Below are positions 11,221-22,951 of a DNA stretch of 64,000 nucleotides, piece by piece. The notes under the pieces are model-generated. The model was not told the origin of the DNA, ran no database searches, and saw only the letters and a list, made by a program, of their open reading frames with translations. The stretch's first letter is position 1; every line of letters starts with the position of its first letter. Origin of the DNA: Gordius sp. MW1 (lineage: Eukaryota > Nematomorpha > Gordioida > Gordea > Gordiidae); NCBI GenBank assembly GCA_964036665.1, contig OZ038532.1, positions 18,689,037 through 18,753,036 of the forward strand. The letters run 5' to 3'. The translations under genes and the position numbers were made by a program.

Positions 11221-12070
11221 CAGGCGCGTAGCCAGGATTTTCTGCCGGGGGGGGGGGGGAAATCTCCAAAATTTTTATAACATTTTTATTTCAACATCAA
11301 AATTATAAAATTTGGTATAAAACATAAGGAAAGTCATTATAAATAATTTCATATTTTCTTTTTCCCAGCGTCATCTGGTGATGGCAATTTTAGAGCTTTT
11401 TTAAGGTACCGTGCTACTACTTAAGTCCTCACTTTCAAAATTAGGTTATATCAATTTGTAATGACCTAATTGTTGTGCTCGATTTATTGACTCTTCTACA
11501 TTAACAATAAAAGACGATTTTTTACAGTTTGTGATACGACTGGAAGAGGTCTAAGCGACATAATTATAAAGAGCATATAAATTTGTTAAAAGGCCAGGGA
11601 TATTATGGGGCAGTTTTAATTGAAATGTTGTCAGAAATGGAAGATAAACCATATAAGGAGAAATTGAAGCAAGCTGGTATGATCACGATGTTGCAACAGA
11701 AGCTGCAACTTTAAAGGACCTAGATCTTCAGAAAGTTAGGCAGTTAGCAGAAACTTTAGTAATAGTAGTCGAACCCAAGGCTAAGTTGTATGATTTTGAA
11801 CTTAAGAAACCTCGATATGCAAAGAAAATGAACGGTTTTTGGACAAGAAACAAGTTTTGGCAAATTTCCAAATAATCCTTTGGACACCCTATCAGATCAT
11901 AAAATATTGTAATCTTTGCCCAACATCACAACTCTTCTTTACCTATTACTTTTATATAAGTACAATGTCAAAAAATAGATTAAATGGATTGGTCCTTTTT
12001 TATAGCATTTTTATTTCAACATTAGAATTAAATAAAGAAAGTCATTATAAAATGCTATCCTCTATAAAAT
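11221..12070 (+). mobile_element. Decayed hAT element (same family) with transposase remnant
   Basis: It begins with CAGGCGCGTAGCCAGG at 11221 and repeats the subterminal sequence of copy 1. At about 11530-11615 the + strand reads CDTTGRGLSDIIIKSI and, after a frameshift, KGQGYYGAV. This resembles the DTTG.GL.D.I ... RGQGYDGA motif of ZMYM1/DUF4371-type hAT transposases. Another partial subterminal copy (TATAGCATTTTTATTTCAAC) lies near 12003. If correct, this is a remnant of an autonomous relative of the short elements at 30959 and 43002. The right end cannot be fixed. Confidence 0.5.
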
Positions 12071-12074
12071 ACAT

Positions 12075-13590
12075 GAATAAATTATAAAGTCTTTGAGTAA
12101 AATTATTGTATGGAAGGTCATCTATGTATAAATAAATTAATACCAGTTGGTTTGGTTAGCTTAACTTCACCCTCGGGTGACGAATGGCTCGAAGGTTTCC
12201 CAAGCTGTAACCTCGGTTTACTCTTATTAACAACAAATTTAGCATCGCAGTAGGCCTAAGTTTAGGGTGCAATATAGTTGCTGAATACACTTGTTAACTT
12301 GGCAATAATTCCATGAAATCTAATGGCCATCATGGCCTACACTGTAGTTGCAACAAAGCCCAGTACTTTTGACAAAGCGCGTTTTACAAATTCATACATA
12401 ATTATTTTACCAAAGCTGGTTTCCCTTCTATTCTTGAACCCACAGACTTCTGTGAAGTTAACAAACGATTCAATGGCCAAACTATAGGCGGGAAAAGGGA
12501 CTTATTTGAACATGGAACTATACATGTACCGACGTATTCCATCTAATTACAACAAAGATCCTCTCTTTTCAGACGAGGAACTACAAATTTCAATATATTC
12601 CGTACACTATAATTTTTGGTCCCATTGCGACAATCACTCTTACATTCTTTGGCCCCCAAGCCTTAAAAATAATTTTTTAATAAATAGGATAACAAATTTT
12701 TTTACTATCCCATAATCTCGAATCGTGTTAGAAAAGTGGCATTACTACCTGTAAATATAATTCATTAACAATATCAGAATATTTTCAAATGTATATAATT
12801 CTTAACTTTTTTTTATTTATTTCTTTCATCTTCACATAATTTGTGTTTTTTAAAAATAATAAATGATTAGATAAACAGATATATAGACTAAAGTGACCAG
12901 GTTTGAAAGACATTACAATAAAAAAATGTTAAGCGGCCAATTCTCTACCTTGCAACAATATATATTGTTCTCTAGTTCTAGAGAAGGAAACAGAAAGATC
13001 GAATTCTTACAACCAATTACTAGTGATTAAAATTTTTTTTCATATTATTAGCAAACTTTCACACCAAAATGTTAAAGACTGCTGTAAAATATTGGTCAAT
13101 TTTTCATTTTTATGAAAGCTGGATCGAACGGACCAAATTGGCTAATCGTAATAGTGGGCTGAGCCTGGATTGCATGCAAAAAATTCAAAGGAGTTAAGTC
13201 AAAGGAGTTAAGATGGGCTTGTCAGCTTTTCAAACTGAAAATTACGGACGCGCTACGGTGCACTTAAAAGTTTTTAAAACGGTGTAAGGCGAGCGTTTTC
13301 TTACAAAAATGGCCTATTGTGAATTTCTACTTAATATTCGAATTGCATTAAAGATGACAATACCAAAAATTTCGGGAATATAGTATTTATATAAATAACA
13401 GAAACGGATTTATAGTGAAATATTTTTATCTTTAATATTAGTTTATAAATTAAAGCTTATTTGAGCTTTATGTCGTGGCAAATGCATGTTCTAACAGAGG
13501 AAAATGTATTATTTTTAAATATGTTAGTAACTAATAATCATGTTTTAGAAATAAAATGTACCCTATGAATGTACCTTAGTAAAGATTGTA
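12075..13590. other. Intergenic DNA, nothing recognised
   Basis: A slightly GC-richer patch at 12130-12480 has no reading frame that I can assign. The rest is AT-rich. Confidence 0.45.
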
Positions 13591-15314
13591 CGATACAAAA
13601 TTCAACTCTTCTTCTTCTTTATCAGTTATTTGGTCCCACATTCGTGGGGTTTGTTTTGATAAGTTTTTTCCATCTTGACCGGGTGAGTGCCATGTCTTGA
13701 GTAATCTCTTTAGTTTTATTTTTTCGACTTGTCCTTTCCACGTGACACGGGGTCGTCCTCTTCCTCTCTTCTCCGGTACATCAATGTCCAGTACTTTTCG
13801 ATTTACGTCATCCGTGTCCCTTCTTAGTATATGCTAACACCTTAGCCGATTTTCGTTGATCATGTCCGCCATAGGTTAAATATTCATTTTTGTCATTAAA
13901 AAGTCATTTGTCATATGGTCGCTCTTAGTATACCCCAGGCTCCACCGTATCATTCTCATCGGCTTGTAATAGCTATCCTTCCGTGGTGCTTAATGCCCAT
14001 GTTTCACTTCCATAGAGTAACATCGGTCTTACGATGGATTTGTAAGCTTTGCTCTTTAACCATATTGACATATTCTTGTCGCACATTACACCGGATATAC
14101 TTCGCCATTTAAGCCATCCTTTTTGGATCCGGGCATTGACTTCTTTTGCGCAACCTCCCTCTTGATGTAGCATTGAGCCAAGGTATGTAAACATGTCTAC
14201 TTTTGGGTATTTCAGATGGTCATCCAGCGATGGGGTGCTTGTACCGTTCATTTCCATGTATACCGTTTTTCGATCGTTGACCTTTATTCCAGCTAAATAC
14301 TTTGACCACTTTTCGGCTTCTTTGAATACTTTTTCCCTTGTTTCCTCGCATAGTACTATATCATCGGCATATAGCATACACCATGGCGATGGCTTTTGAA
14401 TGTTCCTCGTTATCGTGTCTATAATTATTAAATAAAAAGGGACTTAAAGCAGATCCTTGATGTAATCCAATTTTAACCCGAAAAGAGTTAGTGTCTCCAA
14501 CTGTCGTCCTAACGCAAGAGTTTGAGGCTTCATAAATATTTTTCATAAGCCGTATATATGCGTCAGGGATATTTTGTTTTCTCAGGCACCACCATATTAA
14601 ATCGCGGGGGACCGTGTCATAAGCTTTCTCCAAGTCGATAAAGACCATATTTAGGTCTTTCCTCTTTTCTCCATACTTATCCATCATTTGTCTTAGTGCG
14701 AAGATCGGGTCGATTGTGGATTTGTCGGCCACAAATCCGAATTGATTCGCCGATGTTTCCACCTCGTTTTTCAGCCTTGTTACTAAGATCCTTTTCATAA
14801 GCTTCAAGGAGTGGCAAGTTAGCTTGATACCTCTGTAATTGCCACAGTCTTGAGGGTCTCCTTTGCCTTTAAATAAGGGTCTAATCGTGCTTGCTCCCCA
14901 TTGATTAGGAATTCACTCTTCTACCAATATCTTGTTAAAGAGGTTCGCCATGGTGGTGACTCCTTCTTCACGACATCCGAGCAATGCTTCCATAGGTATT
15001 CCATCTGGCCTATTAGCTTTTCCTTTTTGCATCTTGTTCATCTGTGTCCTAACATCATCCTCCTGAAAGAGTTCGACCATACTTATATTTGGCTCAATTT
15101 TGGGAAGGGACTCCTTGTCATTTACAATATTCATAAGTTTCTTAAAATATCCTTTCCACCTTTCCATCACTTCTTTCGGCTTGAATAAGGTTTGGCCCTT
15201 CTCGTTTTTGACTATTTAAGAACTCCGACATCGCGATTTTTCTTCTTCCTTAGCCATCTTGGTGTTGGCGGCATTCTTTGCTTTTGCAACGGCCTTTTTT
15301 ATTTGCATGTATGG
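13590..15314 (-). pseudogene. RTE-like LINE, reverse transcriptase part
   Basis: The - strand carries, in order from 15314 down: a Lys/Ala-rich pre-RT stretch (KKAVAKAKNAA, EVMERWKGYF, KMQKGKANRPDGIP); the RT core [27 protein letters not shown] and [13 protein letters not shown] (frame 14807-14361); then, after a frameshift, the catalytic [12 protein letters not shown] box and YLGSMLHQEGG (frame 14377-13973). The thumb and C-terminal region follow ([20 protein letters not shown]) down to about 13640. The end carries a short GAA repeat, as RTE elements often do. Several frameshifts make it inactive. The style of the motifs fits the RTE clade with the craniofacial-development-protein-2-like endonuclease found at 17240-17850. 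Confidence 0.85.
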
Positions 15315-17240
15315 GAGAAAATGTACTGCCTGTAGTAAAAATGCGAGTATGCCCAAGCATGATAAACAAGCTAGGTGGCCGCGAGCTCGAAACGTTTGGG
15401 ACCGGGTACATCTAGACTTTTTCGACTTTGATTCGAAACAATATCTTTTACTGGTGGACGCGGCTTCGAGTTGGGTTGAATGTCAACGTGTCACGAAGCT
15501 GTCTACCGGGGTTGTTATCGATTTCTTAAAAAAATTAATGGGCGCTTATGGTATTCTAAGGTATATAGTATCCGATAACGGTACTGCCTTTACTAGCGCA
15601 GAGTTTAAGGTGTTTTGCGGTAAATGGGGTATACTGCATTTATTAACACCCCCATATCACCCAAGTTCTAACGGGTTGGCGGAGCGACATGTTGCGATCG
15701 TTAAGAAATGGTTGAAAAATGAGAAGGTAGAGAAGGACGGCATATGGATGTATCGGTTATTACATAATGCGTCCGCTCGCTTTCCGTGTCGCGCTCCTGT
15801 TAGTAAAATATTTTTAAATAGATTACCTCGCGTACCGATCGATGTGTGGATGGACACCGGTTTAACAACTAGCGAGTCCGCTCACAGTCGGTATGAAGTT
15901 GGTAGTTTAGTTTGGGCTCGCGTGTATCGTGGAACCGAGCGGTGGTTGGAAGCTGTGTGAAATCCCACGTGGGCTCAAAAGACTACGAGGTTGAGTTTAC
16001 GGGCTCTAATAACCGCACGGTTAGGCACGAGGAGCAATTACGTATGCGATGTTAACGGATTATCTTTGATATGCGATAATATGTATATTTATTATTTTGC
16101 ATTAGATGGACATCATCGCATCTTGGTGCAACCGCTTTACACCCCGACGGACCTATATGTGTCGTTCGTTGTAGGCCAGGACGGTATCCCGCATATCGTG
16201 AGCTTCCACGAACGGAGATATTCCCAGGACGGTGCCCCGCAGCCCGGGAATAGAGGACGAGGTGGTAGAATAGGTCGAGAAGGACGCGCTGGGGGCAGCG
16301 GTACCTCGACTGCTGGGGTTCAGAGGAATCCCAGGGAAGTCCTTCCGCCGGTTCGAAGGGACACGGTGATTGCCCCGACGGCGGCGTGCGGAGGGCGACA
16401 CAGGGTTGCCCGAAGGTGGTGTAGTTTGTGCCTACGTCGGCATCAAAGGGCCGGGGTACAACAGTGACACTGCCGGGTTGCCTGGTGTCTCGTCGATAAA
16501 GTCTGTAAACGCCGGCGTGGGAGAGGCTGCGGCCAGTGTAGCGATGCACCTCGACCCACCCGATGTCGTGAATATAGACGCGGTACTGGCGCTGATGGCG
16601 ACGGTAACGCTATTAGAGTATGATCAGGCAGTAAGAGAATTAAGGCGAGGGAGTCAGCCAGACGGCAATAATGGGTAGCAAGTGCGAACCCAATGACGTC
16701 TATCGGGGAGGCCGCTCCCGTACTTTTACGGCCCGCTACATTTTTTTTGACTCCCCGCTCTTATTCTCTTTGGGGTCTTTCCTAAAGGGGATGGTGTGGT
16801 ATTCGCTTGACTTACTTACTCTATTCTTCTGTTTCTTACTTTATCCTTCCTTACTTTTGTACGCGTAACGAAGAGAGGCTGTTGTTATTATGGTGAATTG
16901 TTGTTGTTGTTGTTGTTGTGTATTACCGTTGTTGTGGGAAAGACGCCATCGCGGTGAATATAAAAAGAGGCCATGAACACACACACACACTTTTTTTACT
17001 TTACTTGTAAACTTACGCTCTTTCACGTTTGTAAACTAAACCCTTGCCACTTAGCCGTTGTACCCATATCAATTTTGGCCATTTAATTTATTATACATTA
17101 TACGGAAAATCACGTAAGTGCTTGTGATGCAAATTATTATAATCATCTTTTAATAAAGCAATATTAATCTTTCAATAGTAGTTGTATACCGTTCTTTTTT
17201 CTGGTAATTTAATAGTAATAATAACTAATCTGAAGTATCA
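15315..17240 (+). mobile_element. 5'-truncated LTR retrotransposon inserted in the LINE
   Basis: About 1.9 kb in + orientation interrupts the - strand LINE between its endonuclease and RT halves. It begins inside an integrase zinc finger, so the gag-to-RT portion is absent. It ends with a non-coding region holding a TATA-like TATAAAAAG at 16959, TTG and CA microsatellites, and AATAAA at 17152, consistent with a 3' LTR. LTR borders and target duplication could not be read. Both junctions are placed from the reading frames of the interrupted LINE and may be off by tens of bases. Confidence 0.7.
15330..15960 (+). pseudogene. Retrotransposon integrase core (partial)
   Basis: The frame reads GRKCTACSKNA (the CC part of the zinc finger), then VHLDFFDFDSKQYLLLVDA (first catalytic Asp), YIVSDNGTAF (second Asp) and PYHPSSNGLAERHVAI (Glu), the D,D,E core of a Gypsy-type integrase, followed by a YEVGSLVWARVYRG C-terminal motif. 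The frame stops at 15958. A +1 shift continues the family's ending (HVGSKDYEVEFTGSNN, then VRHEEQLRMR) to about 16050. The HH half of the zinc finger is missing at the 5' truncation. An Arg/Gly-rich stretch follows at 16240-16330 in a frame I do not trust as coding. Confidence 0.8.
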
Positions 17241-17850
17241 AGTTATTATAATACTCCATAAGTCCTTTCGTCGTATAAGCAAATAGTCAACTTGACTGAA
17301 ATGCTTCCCACTTTTATAGGTCACAATATGATCTTCGCGTTTTTGAAAATAGGTGTCAACGATCGCCATGTCATATGCTTGGGATACTTGGAGAAGTTTT
17401 TCCCCTTCTTTCTTCATCAGACCATGCCCATAGCCTCCATGATTGCCATACCCGAGGCGATCTTTCCCTTTGTGAGCGTTGAAATCTGCCCCAATAATTA
17501 GCCTTTCTCCCTGTCCTATTCCTTGTATTTCCTTTTCCAATGAATCGAAAAATATGTCTTTCTCTTATTCCGAACACCCAATTAGGGGAGCATACGCCAC
17601 CTTGTCCTTGAACGATTCGCTTAGAACGATACCGACCCCGTTTCTACGATTTGGTGACCCACGGTAGAAACGCTTGTATCCTTCTCTTAATCCCGAGCTT
17701 TCGTTCCGTTCCACCTCGTCTCTTGTAGGAAGGCGATGTGTACCTTTCTTCTTTTTAGCATTTGTGCGACCTCGATGCTCTTCCCCGTCAACGTTTTCAC
17801 ATTCTAGCACGTTATCCGCATTCGTTCAATAACTAATTTCCTTAACCGCC
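17240..17850 (-). pseudogene. RTE-like LINE, endonuclease part
   Basis: The - strand reads NVKTLTGKSIEVAQMLKRR then HIAFLQETRWNG (the N and E motifs of an APE-type endonuclease). After frameshifts come IIGADFNAHKGKDRLGYG and HFSQVDYLLIRRKDL, the catalytic D-N and terminal S-D-H-type motifs. This is the N-terminal half of the LINE whose RT half lies at 13590-15314; the intervening 1.9 kb is the inserted LTR element. The LINE's 5' end is probably near 18040. Confidence 0.8.
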
Positions 17851-18099
17851 TTCGTTTTGTAGTGTAGTTTTCACATTGCACGAGCGGGGTATGCAATGCG
17901 CGTCGTTTGTGGAGGATGCCCTAGCCTTGTAAAATCTTGTTTGAAACTATCATAATTTTGGAGTTGGTTTTTATAGCCGGTTTCCAACCTGACGCCAACC
18001 CTCCACTTTTTGAACACAGTTTTGGGCCCGTCGTAGGTAGTGTTCGCTACAAAATTTAACTAATTTATATACCTTATAAAACATTGGATGTTATTTAAA

Positions 18100-18310
18100 T
18101 GCTCAGTTAAAAAATCAAAAATGCTCAGTAAAATATGCTCAGTATTTTATTAATGTGCTCAGTAAAAATTCAAAAATGCTTCGTAAATAATCTTAATATT
18201 GCTCAGTTATAAATCCAAAATGCTCAGTAAATAATCTTAATATTGCTCAGTTATAAATCCGAAATGCTCAGTATTTTCAAAATTATGCTCAGTGATTTTA
18301 ATAAATAATA
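18100..18310. repeat. TGCTCAGT minisatellite array, left
   Basis: About nine copies of TGCTCAGT(A/T) are spaced 18-30 bp apart by AT-rich linkers, for example AAATGCTCAGTAAATAATC. The inverse motif ACTGAGCA is arrayed at 23330-23530 and 24500-24720. This may be one end of the MULE element. Confidence 0.7.
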
Positions 18311-18412
18311 CTCAATCTTAATCTATTTAGCACTAATATTTTGTAAAAATAAAGTTAAATTGAGTGTGTGGAAATTGAAATAGTTTATTTTGATTGTTAA
18401 ATTTTTAAAGGT

Positions 18413-19457
18413 TAAGGGCTGCACCGATATCAAATTTTTAACCGATACCGATACTACCGATATTTAAATAAATATACCGATACCGATATTTTACATCTTA
18501 TAAAAATGACACCTGTTAATATTTATAAAGCTTTATTTAAAATATTCCAAAAAAATTTTCATAAATAGTAATTTTTCAATAGTCTCCGGTAGAAGAGATC
18601 TTCTATGTGGACTATCAATATCACCAGTTATACTAAAAATAGATTCAGAAGGGATAGATGTGGCGGGTGACGACAGATATTTTCTGGCCAGTGTTGCTAA
18701 TATTGGCAAATCGGAACTATTTGTTGCCCAATATTCTAATGGATTTACATATGATCCCATTGATGTTTCGTTTATGATTCTACCCTTGTAAATTGGTGTT
18801 TTGAGATATAGGTCTAATTCCAATAAACACGGATCACCTTAAAATGAAAATTAATATTAGCTAAGTAAATATACCTATGATGATGTTTGTATCAATAGTT
18901 CCAGCCATTGAATCCACTGTTTCATTATATGTAGTTATCAATTGTACAGGCTGCAATATGTGCTGAGTTCTCATCAATTATAAAATAATTCCAAATTAAT
19001 GACTTGCTTTTAGACGTAAATATAATTTAATTTAAATAAAGCCAATGTAAGGCCATTTGAATTAATAATACACAACATAGAATGTTATTCTAATTTAAAA
19101 TATTTTAAATGCTTTGTTGATAAATATTATATAATATATACATTAAAAATCGTATATACAATATATAATATAAAAATAAATACATTATATTATAAATTTT
19201 AAATATAAACTAACTTACATAATAATATAAATAAGTGGTGGTAGAAATTTGAATGAATGAACCAATGAAAAAATAAATTAGATTTAACAGCAATTAAGTA
19301 AAATTTAATTTAAAAAGTATATAGATATACAGCTCTAACAAATATAAAATATTTGTAAAAAAAGTTTCAAGTATCGGTATCGGTCGATTAATAACCGATA
19401 CCGATATCGTTAAAAAATCGTGATATCGGTACCGATACCGATATCGGTGCAGCCCTA
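18413..19457 (-). mobile_element. Small hAT element with CCGATA subterminal repeats
   Basis: Terminal inverted repeats read TAAGGGCTGCACCGATATC at the left and GATATCGGTGCAGCCCTA at the right. Clusters of ACCGATACCGATA lie just inside both ends, a typical hAT arrangement. The element is about 1.05 kb and contains only the C-terminal end of a transposase, so it is a deletion derivative. Flanking 8-mers (TTAAAGGT and GATAAGGT) agree only partly. It sits between the left minisatellite array and the MULE gene, so it probably inserted into the MULE flank. Confidence 0.75.
18533..18823 (-). pseudogene. hAT transposase C-terminal dimerisation domain
   Basis: The 96-codon frame includes YWATNSSDLPILATLARKYL, SSPATSIPSESIFSITGDI and RRSLLPETIEKLLFMK. 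This is the hAT family C-terminal dimerisation signature (W...... P.L...A..... P.tS..sEr.FS..g, R..L.p..v..l.fl). The zinc-finger and catalytic parts are missing. It lies inside the element bounded at 18413 and 19457. Confidence 0.88.
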
Positions 19458-19846
19458 GATAAGGTATCTTAGTGTCTTGAATTTTTTCCCTTTAAGTCCT
19501 CCTTTCTCTCAATTTAAATAAATAAATGGTAAGTTAAAAAAGCTATAAAAAGTAATGACCTACAATTCCAATCTAAATGCTCTGCCTTTCCCTTCTTAAA
19601 TTTTACATGTTTATAATGTATTTTTTTGCAAATTTTGTTGAGATTTATCAATCAAAGGGAAAATATAAAATTTTTATTTGAATATAATCACAAATATTTA
19701 CAAATACAGATTAATAATAATAATTAACAATTTAAAATGAAAATTAGACAAATTTTGCTGGAGACAACTTTCATTTCAAAAACCTAAAACTTGTTATATA
19801 ATCAATGTTAAATAATCTAAACTTACCATTACTGAGCAATAAAAGC

Positions 19847-21714
19847 TTATTTAGCCTTTAAGGGTCTGCCTCGGTTTCTTTTTTGCCCTATAGGCACACT
19901 TTTGGCTTCTTTAGGTGGTTGGCAATATTTAAATTTAATTGCCAACCCAACGACATGTTTGCACTTATATTTTTTATAAAAAGATGGACAATTGCACTTG
20001 CCTTGAAACCATTTTTCGCAATCGTTTGGCAATTCACATAGCCAAAGCTTAGAATTCTTTTCTTTAAACTCATCAAATGTAAAACTTAATTCTTTCACAT
20101 TGCTAATATCATTTTCACTAATCATACTACTTTCTGCTGGTAAACAAAACTCAGTAAAATTAATAAGTCTTTTTGACAGGCTATAAATATTATTTCTTAC
20201 AAATTCATAGCCTTCTGTCCATAGCTTTAAATTTATTGTAGGTGTTGCGACAAATTTTTTTGAATACTTATATTCAGAAGACCAAGTCTTAGCCATATCC
20301 ATAGCCATGACCTTAAACCTAATAAGTAGTAGGCGTTCTCTTAAAGTGAATTCATCTTTTATGAGCCTATTGGCTGATTCTAGGGCATTATTTGTACTGG
20401 GAGTACACTGCCTATACCCCTCATACCATGTATTGTTTTTATTAATCCATTCTTTATGAAAATAATGGCAAAATTTAGAGGCCATAGATGACCATTTTTC
20501 CATAAATATATTAGATGCCTTTTCAAAAGCCTTGGCATTCTGAGACAATTGCATTGTATCAATATCATTTAAAATTTCCTTCCGTTACACTTTGTCTGCC
20601 AGTATAACCTATATCAATATTTAGTATTAAAGTATATAATTACCCTCTTGTCAATATTTCTGCGGACATGAGCCCAACATATAATTATTGTGTCCTTCCC
20701 AAAAACAATTTTAAATGCATTATGGATGGCACTTGCCCCATCAGTAACTAAAACATCACATTTAGGAGTTGTATTATCTAAAGACTTCAGCCCAAGAATT
20801 AAACTGTTAAAAAGAAATATGAAGTCTTCTTCCCTTTCGTTTGTACATAGAGACATTCCCAAAAAATGAAAATGTCTATCATAATCAGTGGTACCAATTA
20901 TTAAAAGTGGGAAGCCTTGCCAAGTGATTTTATAGGTGGCATCAGCATGCAATATATCTGAAAGTTCACTATTCCTCAAAAGCCTAAAACTAACAGATGA
21001 AAAATACCTCTTTGTTGACATAAAAAATTTAAAAGTACATTTTTCATAGGACACCATATAAGAAACTACATAGGGTTCATCTTCATCTGAGGGTATTAAG
21101 GAATGATCAATTAGCCATTGTTCTAACTCTCCAAAACTAATTATTGGTAAACCGTATTTTTTCTTTCTTAAAGCTGTTAATGTATTTCTAAGTTAGGACA
21201 TTGAAATTTTGTAATCCATTTTGTTAAGATTATAAATTATTGATTTAGGCCTGAGGGCCAAATCAAATAACTTTTTGATCTCTTCTTTTATTTCAGTATT
21301 TAGTTTAATATTTTTAATATCTTCTTGATGAGTATGTAATGATGTTGAAGCATAAACTATCGCCTTATCAGATATAGATTCATACAAAATGTACAATCTT
21401 GCGGCACATTGCAGACCTCTGTATTTGGCTTTGTTACACCTTAAAAATTAAAAATCATTATATAAGGTAAAAATATTTTACCTGTAATAAACTTTCATAC
21501 CTTCCTCAGTGTTATTTTTGTACCAATAGCCCCAGGCTTTATTCATAAAAGTTTTAGCTTCTTCTGCATTTTCATAGGTAACAATCTTCTTCCAAATAAT
21601 ATTGGTGCGTTTACGTGGCAATCAATTCTGTTTTTTATCTACAACAACTTCTTCGCTGTCAGATTCATAAGGTTCCAGAGTTTGATAACCAGAGAATGTA
21701 GCTTCCGAGTTCAT
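19847..21714 (-). pseudogene. Mutator-like (MULE) transposase with FLYWCH-type and SWIM fingers
   Basis: From an ATG at 21714, exon 1 (to 21482) encodes an acidic start and FMNKAWGYWYKNNTEEGMKV. A 42-bp intron (21440-21481) ends in AAG. Exon 2 continues CNKAKYRGLQCAARLYILYE and STSLHTHQ, a FLYWCH/WRKY-like C-C-H-H finger. The catalytic core follows: LHADATYKITWQGFPLLIIG (first Asp), CDVLVTDGASAIHNAF (second Asp) and ICWAHVRRN. A second intron lies near 20570-20640. The last exon has TNNALESANRLIKDE (likely catalytic Glu) and the SWIM zinc finger CNCPSFYKKYKCKHVVGLA, then a basic RNRGRPLKAK tail. Two in-frame stops (after DKKQN near 21620, and after KISMS near 21193) break an otherwise long-conserved frame, so decay is recent. 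Role when intact: cut-and-paste transposition. Confidence 0.85.
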
Positions 21715-22872
21715 CGAGTTGAATTTAAAATGAGCGCCAAATATGAAGTAGTTTATGAAATAAAATTTATTTTAATTAACATATAAACATAAATAAACCA
21801 TTTTTTAGGCGAGCACTTTGACTCCATGGGAAACACGCAAGACTCTTACTTGAATATCTTGGGTAGTAATGGGAAAACGTCAGGCTTTGACGACGCAAAC
21901 TAATAGGTTAGGTTAGGCTTTTTAAAAAAACCTTGAGGTCTTTAGAAACGCTAAAATCTGCCTCAAGCTTAGAGGTCAAAATTCACCTAAAAACCTCGAG
22001 GTCAATTAGAAGCTTATAGCTTAGGTCAGAGCGCAAAATTAACCTAAACGCTTAGATTAATAAATATTGATCTAGCCTAAGCTAAACCTTTAGGTTAATT
22101 TAATTCACCTAAGGTCAATATTTCTTTTTTTATATAGTGTTTCAACTTAAATACGGTCCTTTAGCATTTTGTCTGCTTAATTTTGATCATATATAATATA
22201 TAGAAGTTTTAATATTTATTCCAATTAAAATTAAGTGAAATTTAACTAAAAATATAATTTAATTTTAATCTATTTGAATTCTTTAATTCAAAAAATTGCG
22301 ATTTGGGTTTTTAATACATACTTACCTCTATTGAGTGTTTTATTTTTAATTGCCACCATTTTGTAACATACTCCTTTTGTGTGCAATGTAGCGTGACTGA
22401 TAGTGATTCTATTTCACAACAAATTTGCTAAGTTTTTTATTCAAATTGCTAAGTATTTTTAGCGTCGGAGCTATGTTTTTTATTCATTTGCTAAGTATTT
22501 AATTCGTTTGCTAAATTTTTAAATTAATTTTAAGTTTTATATTCAAATGCTAAGTATTTTATTCATTTAAGTATTTAAATGAATTTTACTAAGCATTTTA
22601 TTGTTTTGCTAAGTTTTTTTTATTTATTTGCTAAGTATTTTAATGTATTGCTAGTATTTAAATATGAGAACAAATTATTTTGCATAGTTTTTTATTCAAA
22701 GTGCAAAGTTTTTATTGCCATTTTCCAAGTTTTTTATTCAATTTGCCAAGTTTTGAATTAAATGTTAAGTTTTTTATTAAATGTTCAGATTTTTATTTAT
22801 TTGCTCAGAGATTAATTATACTTGCCAAGTTTTTTTATGCAAAGTGGTTTTAATTTTTAATTAAAACGAGAT

Positions 22873-22951
22873 AGGTGCGGGTATCGAACCTGCGAGGTAC
22901 GAGCTATTGAAGCTGCTAGTCAGACGTTCAATCCACTGAGCTATTACACCT
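22873..22951 (-). ncRNA. tRNA-like sequence (pol III A and B boxes), probably pseudogene or SINE head
   Basis: Read on the - strand, it contains TAGCTCAGTGG, matching the A box, and GGTTCGATACC, matching the B box, 79 nt from AGGTGTA to CGCACCT. A TTTT stretch follows within 10 nt as a possible terminator. The outer AGGTG/CACCT pair and most of the T stem can form, but the anticodon stem does not pair well and I cannot read a reliable anticodon. I therefore call it tRNA-derived rather than a working tRNA. Confidence 0.55.

Noticed and set aside
11072..11308. 78-codon frame
   Set aside because: Runs across a hAT terminal motif and its G-run; no family resemblance.
14901..15188. 95-codon + strand frame
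   Set aside because: Antisense of the LINE reverse transcriptase region.
16841..17026. Poly-Gln protein on the - strand
   Set aside because: Product of the TTG microsatellite in the inserted LTR region.
18100..18310. CRISPR-like regularly spaced repeats
   Set aside because: The 8-10 bp motif and AT-rich spacers of variable length form a minisatellite in a eukaryotic genome; no cas genes exist here.
22873..22951. Functional tRNA gene
   Set aside because: The promoter boxes are intact but the anticodon stem does not fold properly, and it sits within a repeat loop.
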